Shown here in pieces: positions 1-7,684 of a DNA stretch of 21,595 nt. Below the pieces are notes generated by a model. It ran no database searches. It was not told the origin of the DNA and saw nothing but the letters and a program-made list of their open reading frames with translations. Position numbers and translations under genes: made by a program. The stretch's first letter is position 1, and each line of letters begins with the position of its first letter. The stretch comes from an uncultured Clostridium sp. (GTDB lineage Bacteria > Bacillota > Clostridia > TANB77 > CAG-508), in contig USGK01000025.1 in the NCBI GenBank assembly GCA_900554175.1, forward strand, positions 1 through 21,595, read 5' to 3'.

Positions 1-2
1 AA

Positions 3-48
3 TTAAGACATTTTCCTAAATGATTTATTAAGACATTATCATAAATGA
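3..48. repeat. 25-bp-period direct repeat at the window edge
   Basis: A 21-bp segment starting TTAAGACATT at 3-23 recurs at 28-48 with 19 of 21 positions identical (offset 25 bp). It lies upstream of the aspS promoter. It may be the last two copies of a longer tandem array or the end of a mobile element whose body lies left of the window; the sequence shown cannot decide. Confidence 0.55.
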
Positions 49-82
49 ATCATAATAAACTAAAAACAAGATAATGTAGGGA

Positions 83-111
83 TTGCAAAATATCAACATT
101 TGTGGTATACT
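83..111 (+). promoter_or_regulatory. aspS promoter
   Basis: TTGCAA (83-88), a 17-bp spacer and TATACT (106-111), with a TGG extended -10 directly before it. Transcription would start near 118, giving a short leader of about 27 nt. There is no room for a T-box riboswitch, so no T-box control of this synthetase is visible. Confidence 0.75.
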
Positions 112-144
112 TTTGAACAAAATTAATAAAAAGGAAGCGATATA

Positions 145-1890
145 ATGTATAGAACGAAAAATTTAGGGGAATTAAGAATAGAAAATGTTGGAGAAGAAGT
201 TGAGTTAAGTGGTTGGATTCAAAAAATCAGAAACTTAGGAGGAATGATTTTTTTCGATTTAAGAGATGAAGATGGAATTACTCAAATTGTAATAAATGAT
301 GAGAATTTACAACAATACGCAGAAAAATTAGTAAAAGAAAGTTGTGTACATATTGTAGGAAAAGTAGTAGAAAGAGCAAGTAAAAATCCTAAGATGCCTA
401 CAGGAGATATAGAAGTTGTTGCAAATAAAGTAGAAGTTCTAGGAACATGTAAGTCGGAACTTCCTTTTGAGATAAACACAGAACAAGAAGTAAGAGAAGA
501 TTTAAGATTAGAATATAGATTTCTAGATTTGAGAAATGAAAAGTTACATAAAAATATATTATTAAGAGCAAAAATTTTAAAGGCATTAAGAGATAAAATG
601 GATGAATTAGGATTTTATGAGATTCAAACACCAATTTTAGCAAATTCATCACCAGAAGGAGCTAGAGATTATCTTGTTCCAAGTAGATTAAATCCAGGAG
701 AATTTTATGCATTACCACAGGCACCACAACAATTTAAACAATTGCTTATGGTAAGTGGTTTTAATAAGTATTTTCAAATTGCTCCATGTTTTAGAGACGA
801 AGACCCAAGAGCTGATAGAGCACCTGGAGAATTTTATCAATTAGATTTTGAGATGGCTTTTGCAACACAAGAAGATGTATTTAATGTAATTGAAAGTGTT
901 GTACCATATGTATTTAAAAAATTTACTAATTGGAAAGTTGACGATGGACCATTTGTAAGAATACCATATAAAGAAGCAATGGAGAAATATGGAATTGATA
1001 AACCAGATTTAAGAAATCCACTTATTATACAAGATGCAACTAAATTATTTGCAGATTCAGAATTTAATGCTTTTAAAGGAAAGACTGTAAAGGTAATTGT
1101 TGTAGAAAATGGAGCTGAACAGGGAAGAAAATTCTTTGACAAAATGACAGATTTTGCAAAAGAAGAATGCGGAGCAAATGGATTAGCATGGACAAAAATA
1201 AATAAAGAATTGGTTGTAGAAGGTGGAATAGCTAAATTTATTACAGAAGATATAAAAGAAAGTTTGATAAAAAATTTTGGAGTAAAAGAAAATTCAAGTC
1301 TATTCTTCGTTGCTGATGATCTTCAAAAAGCTCAAAAAATTGCCGGACTTGTTAGAATTGAATTAGGTAAGAGATTGGATTTATTAGAAAAAAATGTATA
1401 CAGATTCTGTTATATAGTAGATTTTCCAATGTATGAATTATCAGATGAAGGGAAAATTGATTTCTGTCATAATCCTTTTTCAATGCCACAAGGTGGATTA
1501 GATGATTTAGAAAATAAAAATCCATTGGATATTTTGGCATATCAATATGATTTAGTATGCAATGGATACGAAATGGCATCTGGAGCTGTTAGAAACCATA
1601 ATCCAGAAATAATGGTAAAAGCATTTGAAATTGCAGGATATACAGAAGAAGATGTAAAAAACAGATTTGGAGCATTATATAATGCTTTTCAATATGGAAC
1701 TCCACCACATGCTGGAGCTGCACCTGGTGTTGATAGAATGGTAATGTTGATAGAAAATTCTCAAAATATTAGAGAAGTAATAGCATTTCCTAAAAATAAA
1801 AGAGCAAGAGATTTGCTTATGAGAGCCCCATCTGTTGTTTCTGATAAACAATTAGAAGATGTGCATATAAAAGTTGATATAAAAGAATAA
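145..1890 (+). CDS. aspS: Aspartyl-tRNA synthetase
   Basis: Charges tRNA-Asp with aspartate in the cytoplasm; class II synthetase of 581 aa, the normal length of the bacterial type. An N-terminal OB-fold anticodon-binding domain covers about residues 1-105. The class II catalytic core carries motif 2 around 216-235 (CFRDEDPRADRAPGEFYQ) and motif 3 at about 528-531 (GVDR). The region between about 275 and 420 corresponds to the bacterial insertion (GAD) domain. The motif 2 form with PGEFYQLD resembles the subtype I know from alphaproteobacteria rather than the RQPEFTQ form usual in Bacillota; that comparison is from memory. The ATG follows AAGGA at 131-135. The gene is monocistronic, with its own promoter, and ends in a strong terminator shared with leuS. 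Confidence 0.97.
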   Translation: MYRTKNLGELRIENVGEEVELSGWIQKIRNLGGMIFFDLRDEDGITQIVINDENLQQYAEKLVKESCVHIVGKVVERASKNPKMPTGDIEVVANKVEVLGTCKSELPFEINTEQEVREDLRLEYRFLDLRNEKLHKNILLRAKILKALRDKMDELGFYEIQTPILANSSPEGARDYLVPSRLNPGEFYALPQAPQQFKQLLMVSGFNKYFQIAPCFRDEDPRADRAPGEFYQLDFEMAFATQEDVFNVIESVVPYVFKKFTNWKVDDGPFVRIPYKEAMEKYGIDKPDLRNPLIIQDATKLFADSEFNAFKGKTVKVIVVENGAEQGRKFFDKMTDFAKEECGANGLAWTKINKELVVEGGIAKFITEDIKESLIKNFGVKENSSLFFVADDLQKAQKIAGLVRIELGKRLDLLEKNVYRFCYIVDFPMYELSDEGKIDFCHNPFSMPQGGLDDLENKNPLDILAYQYDLVCNGYEMASGAVRNHNPEIMVKAFEIAGYTEEDVKNRFGALYNAFQYGTPPHAGAAPGVDRMVMLIENSQNIREVIAFPKNKRARDLLMRAPSVVSDKQLEDVHIKVDIKE

Positions 1891-1932
1891 AAAAATAGGT
1901 AAAAAGGAAGATTTTCTTTTTACCTATTTTTT
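1891..1932. terminator. Bidirectional terminator between aspS and leuS
   Basis: A perfect 16-bp stem pairs 1891-1906 with 1916-1931 around a 9-nt loop (1907-1915). The stem has A-runs on the left and T-runs on the right, so it gives a U tract to transcripts from both sides. It starts directly after the aspS stop and lies just beyond the leuS stop. Confidence 0.9.
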
Positions 1933-1956
1933 ATATGTTTAAATAAAATTAAAGTA

Positions 1957-4374
1957 TTATTTAACAACAACATTATAAATTTTATTTTTTATATATATTT
2001 CTTTGACAATATTCTTTTGATCCAATTTATCTTGAATAGCTGTTAAAGCTTTTTCTTTAACAGAGGATTCGTCTTCGTTCAAAGAGATTCTTATTGTAGC
2101 TTTTAGTTTACCGTTTACTTGAACTGGAATTTCGATTTCATCATCAATAGTTTTAGATTCGTCATATTCAGGCCAAGTGTATGTTGCAATATCTGATTCA
2201 AATCCAATTAACTTATTTAACTCTTCTGTCATATGAGGAGCAAAAGGATTTAATAATGTTAAAAATGTTTTGAATTCAGCTTTGTTAATTGATTTCAATT
2301 TGTAAAATTCATTTACCATAGTCATAAAAGTAGAAACACAAGTATTAAATTTCATATCTTCAATATCTAAAGTAACTTTTTTTATAGCTTTATTTATCAT
2401 TTTTTCAGTTTCAGGTCTAAAATGTTCTCCTTCAATTAGCATATCTTGCATATTCCAAACTCTATCTAGGAATTTACCACATCCACGTATACTGTCCATA
2501 GACCAACTTGCAGTTTGGTCAAATGGCCCCATAAACATTTCGTAAACTCTAAATGTATCTGCTCCAAATTCGTTTACTATATCATCAGGATTTATAACAT
2601 TTCCTTTTGATTTTGACATTTTTTCACCATTTGTACCAAGAATCATTCCGTGAGAAGTACGTTTAGCATAAGGCTCTTTAGTTGGAACAACTCCAATATC
2701 ATATAAAAATTTGTGCCAAAATCTTGAATAAAGTAGGTGAAGGGTAGTATGCTCCATTCCACCATTATACCAATCAACAGGCCCCCAATAATTTAATGCT
2801 TCTTTTGATGCTAATGCTTCATTGTTATGAGGATCCATATATCTTAAGAAATACCAACTTGATCCAGCCCATTGAGGCATTGTATCTGTTTCACGTTTTG
2901 CAGGTTTTCCACATTTTGGGCAAGTGGTGTTAATCCAGCTATCAAGTTTTGCAAGAGGGGATTCACCGTTTTCACCAGGTTTGAAATCTTCAATTTCAGG
3001 AAGTGTAAGAGGTAAATCTTTTTCATCAATTGGTACCCATCCACAACATTCACAATGTACCATTGGAATCGGTTCACCCCAATATCTTTGACGAGAAAAT
3101 ACCCAGTCACGAAGTTTATAATTTATTTTTTTCTTACCTATGCTATTTTCTTCTAGATATTCTATAACTTTTTTCTTTGCATCTGTTACAGATAAACCAT
3201 CTAAGAAACCAGAGTTTATTAAAATACCTGTTGAGACATCTGTAAAAGCTTCTTTTGATAAATCAATGTTAGAATCATCATTAGGCTTAACAACTTGAAT
3301 AATTGGTAATTCAAATTTTGTTGCAAATTCATAATCTCTACTGTCATGTGCAGGAACAGCCATTATGGCACCTGTTCCATAGCTTGATAAAACATAATCT
3401 GATATCCAAATTGGTATTTCATTTTTTGTTAAAGGATTTATGGCTTTTAATCCCTTAATTTCAACACCTGTTTTATCTTTATTGATTTCAGAACGTTCAA
3501 AATCTGATTTTAAAGCTGCTTTATTTTGATATTCATTTATTTCATTTAAATTTGTAATTTTATCAGAGAATTTTTTTATTAAAGAATGTTCTGGAGCGAT
3601 TACCATATATGTTGCACCAAATAGTGTATCTGGCCTAGTTGTATATACTAAAAGTTCTTCATTAGAATTTTTAATTTTAAATTTTACTTCTGCACCCTCA
3701 GAACGCCCGATCCAATTACGTTGTTGTGTTTTAATTTTTTCTAGATAGTCAATGTTATCTAAGTCATCAATTAATCTTTGAGCGTATTCGGTAATTTTTA
3801 GCATCCACTCAGATTTTTCTTTTTGAATAACAGGACTACCACATCTTTCACATACACCGTTTACAACTTCTTCATTTGCTAATCCTACCTTACAACTTGT
3901 GCAAAAATTAATTGGCATAGTTGTTTTATAAGCTAATCCTTTTTTGTATAATTGAATAAATATCCATTGTGTCCATTTATAATAGTTAGGATCTGTTGTG
4001 TTTATTTCTCTTGACCAATCAAAAGAGAATCCAATTGATTTTAATTGTTCTTTAAAGTGTTCTATATTTTTTTCTGTTGTAATTTTAGGGTGTACATTAG
4101 TTTTTATTGCATAGTTTTCAGCAGGAAGACCGAAAGCATCAAATCCTATAGGAAATAATACATTATATCCTTGAAGTCTCCTTTTTCTTGCAATTATATC
4201 TAATGCGGTATAGCTACGAGGGTGACCAACATGCAAACCTTGACCTGATGGATATGGAAATTCAATTAGTCCATACCATTTTTTCATAGTATAATTATCT
4301 TTTGCATTAAAAGTTCCTTCTTTATACCATTTGGTTTGCCATTTTTTTTCGATTTCTTTAAAGTTATATGCCAT
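1957..4374 (-). CDS. leuS: Leucyl-tRNA synthetase
   Basis: Charges tRNA-Leu with leucine; class I synthetase of 805 aa, normal bacterial length. The HIGH signature is HVGH at 48-51. The CP1 editing domain contains TTRPDTLFG (245-253) and GTGAIMAVPAHD (333-344). KMSKS is at 585-589, followed by the C-terminal anticodon-binding region. Zinc-ribbon cysteine pairs are visible at CTSC (158-161), CERC (175-178) and CPKC (485-488). The ATG is preceded by AAAGGA (plus-strand 4385-4390). It is convergent with aspS and divergent from the tRNA-Leu locus, so enzyme and substrate genes sit back to back. Confidence 0.98.
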   Translation of the reverse strand: MAYNFKEIEKKWQTKWYKEGTFNAKDNYTMKKWYGLIEFPYPSGQGLHVGHPRSYTALDIIARKRRLQGYNVLFPIGFDAFGLPAENYAIKTNVHPKITTEKNIEHFKEQLKSIGFSFDWSREINTTDPNYYKWTQWIFIQLYKKGLAYKTTMPINFCTSCKVGLANEEVVNGVCERCGSPVIQKEKSEWMLKITEYAQRLIDDLDNIDYLEKIKTQQRNWIGRSEGAEVKFKIKNSNEELLVYTTRPDTLFGATYMVIAPEHSLIKKFSDKITNLNEINEYQNKAALKSDFERSEINKDKTGVEIKGLKAINPLTKNEIPIWISDYVLSSYGTGAIMAVPAHDSRDYEFATKFELPIIQVVKPNDDSNIDLSKEAFTDVSTGILINSGFLDGLSVTDAKKKVIEYLEENSIGKKKINYKLRDWVFSRQRYWGEPIPMVHCECCGWVPIDEKDLPLTLPEIEDFKPGENGESPLAKLDSWINTTCPKCGKPAKRETDTMPQWAGSSWYFLRYMDPHNNEALASKEALNYWGPVDWYNGGMEHTTLHLLYSRFWHKFLYDIGVVPTKEPYAKRTSHGMILGTNGEKMSKSKGNVINPDDIVNEFGADTFRVYEMFMGPFDQTASWSMDSIRGCGKFLDRVWNMQDMLIEGEHFRPETEKMINKAIKKVTLDIEDMKFNTCVSTFMTMVNEFYKLKSINKAEFKTFLTLLNPFAPHMTEELNKLIGFESDIATYTWPEYDESKTIDDEIEIPVQVNGKLKATIRISLNEDESSVKEKALTAIQDKLDQKNIVKEIYIKNKIYNVVVK

Positions 4375-4448
4375 TTTTTATCATTCCTTTCTTACTTGCT
4401 AAAAAACTATAGTATTTTCGAGTTTTTACAATTTAAATATATGGCACA

Positions 4449-4477
4449 ATTATATAACAAATGGATGAAATATGCAA
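4449..4477 (-). promoter_or_regulatory. leuS promoter
   Basis: On the minus strand TTGCAT (plus 4472-4477), a 17-bp spacer and TATAAT (plus 4449-4454). The leader before leuS is about 68 nt and shows no T-box features. Confidence 0.75.
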
Positions 4478-4495
4478 GAAAATTTAAAAAAACTA

Positions 4496-4524
4496 TAGAC
4501 AAGAAATAATATTTGTGTTAAGAT
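4496..4524 (+). promoter_or_regulatory. Promoter of the tRNA-Leu locus
   Basis: TAGACA (4496-4501), a 17-bp spacer and TAAGAT (4519-4524), about 20 bp before the 5' end of the broken tRNA-Leu gene. The intact tRNA-Leu downstream has no well-placed promoter of its own (the TAAAAT at 4713-4718 abuts the tRNA). Read-through from this promoter is therefore the likely source of both. Confidence 0.5.
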
Positions 4525-4543
4525 GTAAAAGTAATTTGTTTAT

Positions 4544-4585
4544 GCAAGTGTGGAAGAATTGGCAGACGCACAGGTCTCAAAATCT
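4544..4585 (+). pseudogene. 5' half of a tRNA-Leu gene, broken in the anticodon arm
   Basis: The segment begins with the acceptor 5' strand GCAAGTG, then a Leu-type D arm ending GGCAGACGCA, then the anticodon stem CAGGT and loop CTCAAAA (anticodon CAA). The 3' stem strand should read ACCTG but reads TCTAA. No variable arm, T arm or matching CACTTGC follows before the next tRNA. The break at the anticodon loop is where some tyrosine recombinases cross over, so this may be one end of an integration event whose other half lies elsewhere. No mature tRNA can be made from this copy. Confidence 0.75.
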
Positions 4586-4719
4586 AAATGGATTTTTTTA
4601 TGCTAAAACTTATAAATCTTGAAAATAGTAAGGTTTAAATATTTGCTAGATTTGAAAAATATTCAAACATCTAACAAATATCTAACAAAATTGTAAATCG
4701 CCAAAATTTAATAAAATAT
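4586..4719. other. Spacer after the tRNA fragment with short repeats
   Basis: No open frame of note. It holds the inverted repeat TTTGAA-N5-TTCAAA at about 4659-4675 and two copies of ATCTAACAAA in tandem at about 4677-4690. Short direct repeats next to a tRNA break are what recombinase arm sites look like, but this is inference from position only. Confidence 0.3.
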
Positions 4720-4805
4720 GCCGTTGTGGTGGAATTGGCAGACACACAGCACTCAAAATGCTGCGGATAACATCCATGTGGGTTCGAGTCCCACCAACGG
4801 CACCA
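4720..4805 (+). tRNA. tRNA-Leu (anticodon CAA)
   Basis: Complete 86-nt class II tRNA. Acceptor GCCGTTG pairs with CAACGGC. The D arm carries GGCAGAC. The anticodon stem CAGCA/TGCTG encloses loop CTCAAAA, so the anticodon is CAA, reading UUG. The long variable arm forms the stem GGAT/ATCC. The T arm is GTGGG-TTCGAGT-CCCAC, and the discriminator A and CCA are encoded. Confidence 0.96.
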
Positions 4806-5134
4806 TACAATTAATTATTTTGAGAAGATGAAAATGTGCTTTCTTCATTTTCTTACATTGATTGCATATCGTAATAAGTTTGTACTAAATTTGCGAGTTC
4901 AACACATATATCAATTCTTTTAATATAATTTTTTAAGTAGAGTGTTTTACAATTGAAAATTCACATCCAAGCTTTGCCTCCAAAGAACTCTTTTATTATT
5001 GTAAGTCTATGGTTGTAAAATCTCACTTACGCACTTTGTATAAAGAAAGCGGTTATGCGAATATGGGAAAACTTTATAGAATTGGATTGCTAAACCTAGT
5101 ACTTTTATAGAGGTACTGCGTTTCTATACATAAT
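4806..5134. other. Gene-free stretch with a less AT-rich island
   Basis: No gene is supported between the tRNA and the terminator at 5135. Part of it, about 4960-5110, is less AT-rich than its surroundings. On the plus strand it holds an open frame of roughly 55 codons ending TAG at about 5108-5110 without a Shine-Dalgarno site. It also contains small pairing segments (GTAAGT with ACTTAC; AGTAC with GTACT). It could be a decayed coding remnant or a small RNA; I cannot identify it. Confidence 0.3.
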
Positions 5135-5174
5135 AAAAAAAAAACTCCTTAATGCTTTTACACATTAAGGAAGT
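5135..5174 (-). terminator. Terminator of the 5184-5432 gene
   Basis: CCTTAATG (5147-5154) pairs with CATTAAGG (5163-5170), extended by ACT/AGT across one bulged base. Read on the minus strand it is followed by a run of ten T residues (plus 5135-5144). Confidence 0.85.
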
Positions 5175-5183
5175 CTCTTGTGA

Positions 5184-5432
5184 TTAGAAAATCACTTCCA
5201 CGCCATTTTTAATTCTATTCAGAATTACTATGTCATAGATTCCAGTAGACATCATGATTATGATTGAGATATCGGTGGGGTCGACTCCAGACATAGTACC
5301 ATTTTTTACAATGGTAATGATAGCGTCTTTTTGTTTTTCAGATAGTTCCTTCTTTGTCTTCAGAATGACATTGAAGGTATCAGAAGACTTAGGTTGTTTC
5401 CGTCTCTTGAAAAGCCGACTAAAAATGCTCAT
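5184..5432 (-). CDS. Small orphan protein of unknown function
   Basis: An 82-aa protein I do not recognise. The N-terminus is strongly basic (KRRK at residues 9-12). The rest alternates charged and isoleucine-rich segments, with a hydrophobic patch near 55-63 too short and polar-flanked to call a membrane helix. A strong Shine-Dalgarno site, AGAGGAG, sits about 9 nt before the ATG, and the gene has its own promoter and terminator. Codon use differs from the neighbours: ATT/ATC rather than ATA for isoleucine, and CGG, GTC, ACC and CTG appear. It is one of three such self-contained orphan genes here and may be a transferred cassette. It is coding with fair certainty; its function is unknown. 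Confidence 0.75.
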   Translation of the reverse strand: MSIFSRLFKRRKQPKSSDTFNVILKTKKELSEKQKDAIITIVKNGTMSGVDPTDISIIIMMSTGIYDIVILNRIKNGVEVIF

Positions 5433-5456
5433 AGGAAAACTCCTCTCAAATTAATA

Positions 5457-5508
5457 CATACATTGTATGCTCAACATATATATTAACATAATTTACTTGA
5501 TTTTGCAA
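5457..5508 (-). promoter_or_regulatory. Promoter and palindrome upstream of the 5184-5432 gene
   Basis: On the minus strand TTGCAA (plus 5503-5508), a 17-bp spacer and TAATAT (plus 5480-5485). Downstream of it, plus 5457-5469 is the palindrome CATACATTGTATG (one central base unpaired), in the start region or leader. It could be an operator. Confidence 0.45.
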
Positions 5509-5558
5509 ATTGTATCAATAATAAATAATTTGTTACATCTAACATTTTTTGAAAATAG

Positions 5559-5587
5559 TTGTTTTTATACGGATTTTATGATATAAA
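5559..5587 (+). promoter_or_regulatory. Promoter of the DUF218 gene (recurring block)
   Basis: TTGTTT (5559-5564), a 17-bp spacer and TATAAA (5582-5587). The 33-bp block 5559-5591 is nearly repeated at 14457-14489, where it precedes the DUF2207 gene; all five differences are clustered in the spacer. Confidence 0.6.
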
Positions 5588-5649
5588 TAAGAAATTTGAA
5601 AATATTTAATACGACTGTTATAAATAGATTCGAAGGGAGTTTAAAATTT

Positions 5650-6291
5650 ATGAAAGATATAAATTTTATTCAAATTTTATGGGACTACATGAAAATGAAT
5701 CACAAGCTTAAACAATCAGATTGTATTATAGGATTAGGATCAATAGATATAAATGTTGCTAATATTACATCAGAATTATATTTAAATGGATATGCAAATA
5801 AAATAATATTTTCTGGTGGCTTAGGAAAAATTACATATAAACAATGGAATGAAACTGAAGCAGAAAAATTTGAAAAAATTGCTATAAAAAAAGGAGTCCC
5901 AAGAAAAAATATATATTTAGAAAAAGAATCAACAAATACAGGAGATAATTTTAGGTTTTCAAAAAAATTAATAGAAAAAGAAAAATTAAATATAAAATCG
6001 TGCATAGTTGTATGCAAACCATATGACGAAAAAAGAGCCTATGCAGCATTTAAGAAAATAATGCCAGAGTATGATGTTACAATTCATTCAGAAAATATTA
6101 GTTGTGAAGAATATTATAAAAGGCATGGCGATGAATGGATTGATGTTTTGGTTGGAGATGTTCAGAGGATGAAGTCATTTTACGAAAGAGGATGGCAAAT
6201 AAAAATGGAAATTCCACAAGAGGTATGGAATGCATATGAAAATTTAGTAAAAAGAGGATATGACAAATTTGTTTTGAAAGATACACAATAA
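5650..6291 (+). CDS. DUF218 / YdcF-like protein
   Basis: A 213-aa protein with the Rossmann-like DUF218 fold seen in YdcF, SanA and ElyC. It has an opening strand and loop IIGLGS (with DINVAN following), the conserved glycine pair in IIFSGGLG, the acidic helix with ETEAEKF, and the EKESTNTGDN motif followed by strand SCIVVCKPYDEKRA. These four blocks are the family's conserved order. No signal peptide or membrane segment is present, so this is the cytosolic YdcF-like form; the family's substrate is uncertain. The ATG at 5650 is chosen over the TTG at 5596 because AAGGGAG (5633-5639) lies 10 nt before it and nothing usable precedes the TTG. It has its own promoter and divergent neighbours. Confidence 0.85.
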   Translation: MKDINFIQILWDYMKMNHKLKQSDCIIGLGSIDINVANITSELYLNGYANKIIFSGGLGKITYKQWNETEAEKFEKIAIKKGVPRKNIYLEKESTNTGDNFRFSKKLIEKEKLNIKSCIVVCKPYDEKRAYAAFKKIMPEYDVTIHSENISCEEYYKRHGDEWIDVLVGDVQRMKSFYERGWQIKMEIPQEVWNAYENLVKRGYDKFVLKDTQ

Positions 6292-6374
6292 AATTACATT
6301 TATATAGATATAGGTTAAATGCAGAAGTGTGCTTATTATAGATGATGATTAATCTGAAAAAAATCTAAAAAAAC

Positions 6375-6403
6375 TTGCAGATGTATGTAAAATTATGTAT
6401 AAT
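6375..6403 (+). promoter_or_regulatory. Promoter of the 6456-6854 gene
   Basis: TTGCAG (6375-6380), exactly 17 bp, and TATAAT (6398-6403). A leader of about 45 nt leads to a strong GAGGAGG site at 6442-6448. Confidence 0.75.
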
Positions 6404-6455
6404 ATAATTATGTAACTAATATTAAATTTGTATCAACATTTGAGGAGGTTATTTT

Positions 6456-6854
6456 ATGTTACAACAATTCTTTGCATTATTTATCACTTTTATTATCTTC
6501 ATTATCTTTGTGATTGCTTCTATAATCATTAAGATGGGCATTCCAATATGGCGGTTTATGTCAAGAGCAGATGCAGTAATAGAATTGTATGCTATTATGA
6601 AAGAGGTATTGAAAACTGATTTCTCGAAAGAAGAAAAAATTGAGGTATCGTATGGTAAGTATAAACTGAATTATTCTAATACTAATGAAGCTAGTATTGA
6701 GTTCGAAAAAATAGTTGACGATGCTTTAGAATACTACGATAAGCTTGGATGGATTGCTACTTTAAATAATTATACTTTGGAAGTTAAGAAAGACGAGCTA
6801 ATCTATATATGTTCTGAAGTAAGAATGTTAAGGTGGAAAAAGCAAGGAGTTTAG
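6456..6854 (+). CDS. Orphan single-pass membrane protein
   Basis: 132 aa, not recognised. Residues about 4-27 form one very hydrophobic N-terminal helix rich in phenylalanine and isoleucine without a cleavage site, so it is probably a membrane anchor. The rest is a soluble domain of about 100 residues, with mixed charged helices and a strand-like middle section (EVSYGKYKLNY). GAGGAGG at 6442-6448 lies 7 nt before the ATG, and a GC-rich terminator follows immediately. It is self-contained, with promoter, gene and terminator in under 520 bp, and its codon use is more balanced than that of its neighbours. It resembles the genes at 5184-5432 and 11467-11943 in design, not in sequence. Function unknown. 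Confidence 0.8.
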   Translation: MLQQFFALFITFIIFIIFVIASIIIKMGIPIWRFMSRADAVIELYAIMKEVLKTDFSKEEKIEVSYGKYKLNYSNTNEASIEFEKIVDDALEYYDKLGWIATLNNYTLEVKKDELIYICSEVRMLRWKKQGV

Positions 6855-6858
6855 AAGT

Positions 6859-6885
6859 TCGGGGACATTGTCCCCGATTTTTCTT
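6859..6885 (+). terminator. Terminator of the 6456-6854 gene
   Basis: An 8-bp GC-rich stem TCGGGGAC (6859-6866) pairs with GTCCCCGA (6870-6877) around a 3-nt loop. A T-rich tract follows. Confidence 0.9.
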
Positions 6886-6921
6886 TAATGTTTTTTCATA
6901 AATAAGATTCAAAAAAAGATT

Positions 6922-7136
6922 ATGAATTATTTTAAAACAAAACATCCTAATTGGGATATTAAGTTGCAAAAAAGTACGGAAAAGAATCGTTACAAGCAAA
7001 TAATAACGGAATTACCCGATATTGGAAGTAAACAGCAAATTCATTGAGAATTTGCTCAAGGAGAGGAGCTTTTGAGTTAGCTTTTTATGAAATTTGTGAA
7101 GAAAAAATCAAAGATGAGGAGTTATGGAGAAAATAA
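6922..7136 (+). pseudogene. Decayed small gene upstream of the membrane protein
   Basis: A coding-like remnant in more than one frame. It opens at ATG 6922 and reads NYFKTKHPNWDIKL and on to ELPDIG, then runs into TGA near 7046. A second frame near 7040-7070 gives NSKFIENLLKERSF. A third gives FELAFYEICEEKIKDEELW and stops at TAA 7134-7136. Two small indels would restore one protein of about 70 aa. The final stop overlaps the next ATG as TAATG, the usual sign of a former translationally coupled pair. A 9-bp hairpin (7034-7042 with 7048-7056) lies inside. I do not recognise the ancestral family. Confidence 0.4.
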
Positions 7137-7684
7137 TGAAGAAAAAACAAATAATAAAGAATATGATTATATCAATAATTATTGGAATAATATTAGGTTG
7201 TATTACTGAATTTGCATTAATATTAAATATAAGTTGGTTAATAAAAATAACTCAATCTTTTATGTTTTGGGGATTTGTTATGTGTGTATGTGCTTTCATA
7301 TCAAAAGATTATGTACTAACACTTATAAATCCGAGCTTAGTTATAACTCTAATGAATGCCAGTTATTATATAATCAGATTAATAAGGTCAGGTTATACTA
7401 ATATAGACGATTGGGAATTATTTACTTTAACAGGAATAGCAGGGGCAATGTATATTGGAACTATAATTTCCCTTATAAAAGCCTGTTATCATAAGCAAAA
7501 TAATATTTTTCTTAAACATAATTTTATTTTTATGACTATTAGTGGACTATTGTTTGCAATATATGGGTGGTATAATGTTTGGATGTCGCATAATTTATTT
7601 TATAGCCTTGATTTAGGAATAATTGTTGGATTTGCAATTAACACAATAATAAAATGTCTTTATGATAGGACAAGTAAAAAATAA
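7136..7684 (+). CDS. Multi-pass membrane protein of unknown function
   Basis: About 182 aa with roughly six hydrophobic segments (about 6-32, 36-56, 62-84, 95-115, 127-148 and 153-173), short polar loops and a basic C-terminus (DRTSKK). This predicts an integral membrane protein with both ends inside. No transporter signature or catalytic motif is visible. Two starts are possible. ATG 7124 has a Shine-Dalgarno site only 2 nt away. ATG 7136 overlaps the TAA of the decayed upstream frame (TAATG) and has GAGGAG 14 nt away. I prefer 7136 as a coupled start, without certainty. The gene is an orphan next to another small membrane protein. Confidence 0.65.
   Translation: MKKKQIIKNMIISIIIGIILGCITEFALILNISWLIKITQSFMFWGFVMCVCAFISKDYVLTLINPSLVITLMNASYYIIRLIRSGYTNIDDWELFTLTGIAGAMYIGTIISLIKACYHKQNNIFLKHNFIFMTISGLLFAIYGWYNVWMSHNLFYSLDLGIIVGFAINTIIKCLYDRTSKK

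Noticed and set aside
75..145. T-box leaders before aspS and leuS
   Set aside because: Both leaders are under about 70 nt and show none of the T-box conserved elements.
282..479. Open frames on the opposite strand of aspS, leuS and other genes
   Set aside because: They lack ribosome sites and mirror the codon pattern of the well-supported genes on the other strand.
4544..4805. A group I intron in tRNA-Leu splitting the gene at the anticodon loop
   Set aside because: The 5' half (acceptor GCAAGTG) has no matching 3' half downstream; the following tRNA is complete with its own acceptor GCCGTTG, and the gap is too short and lacks intron core elements.
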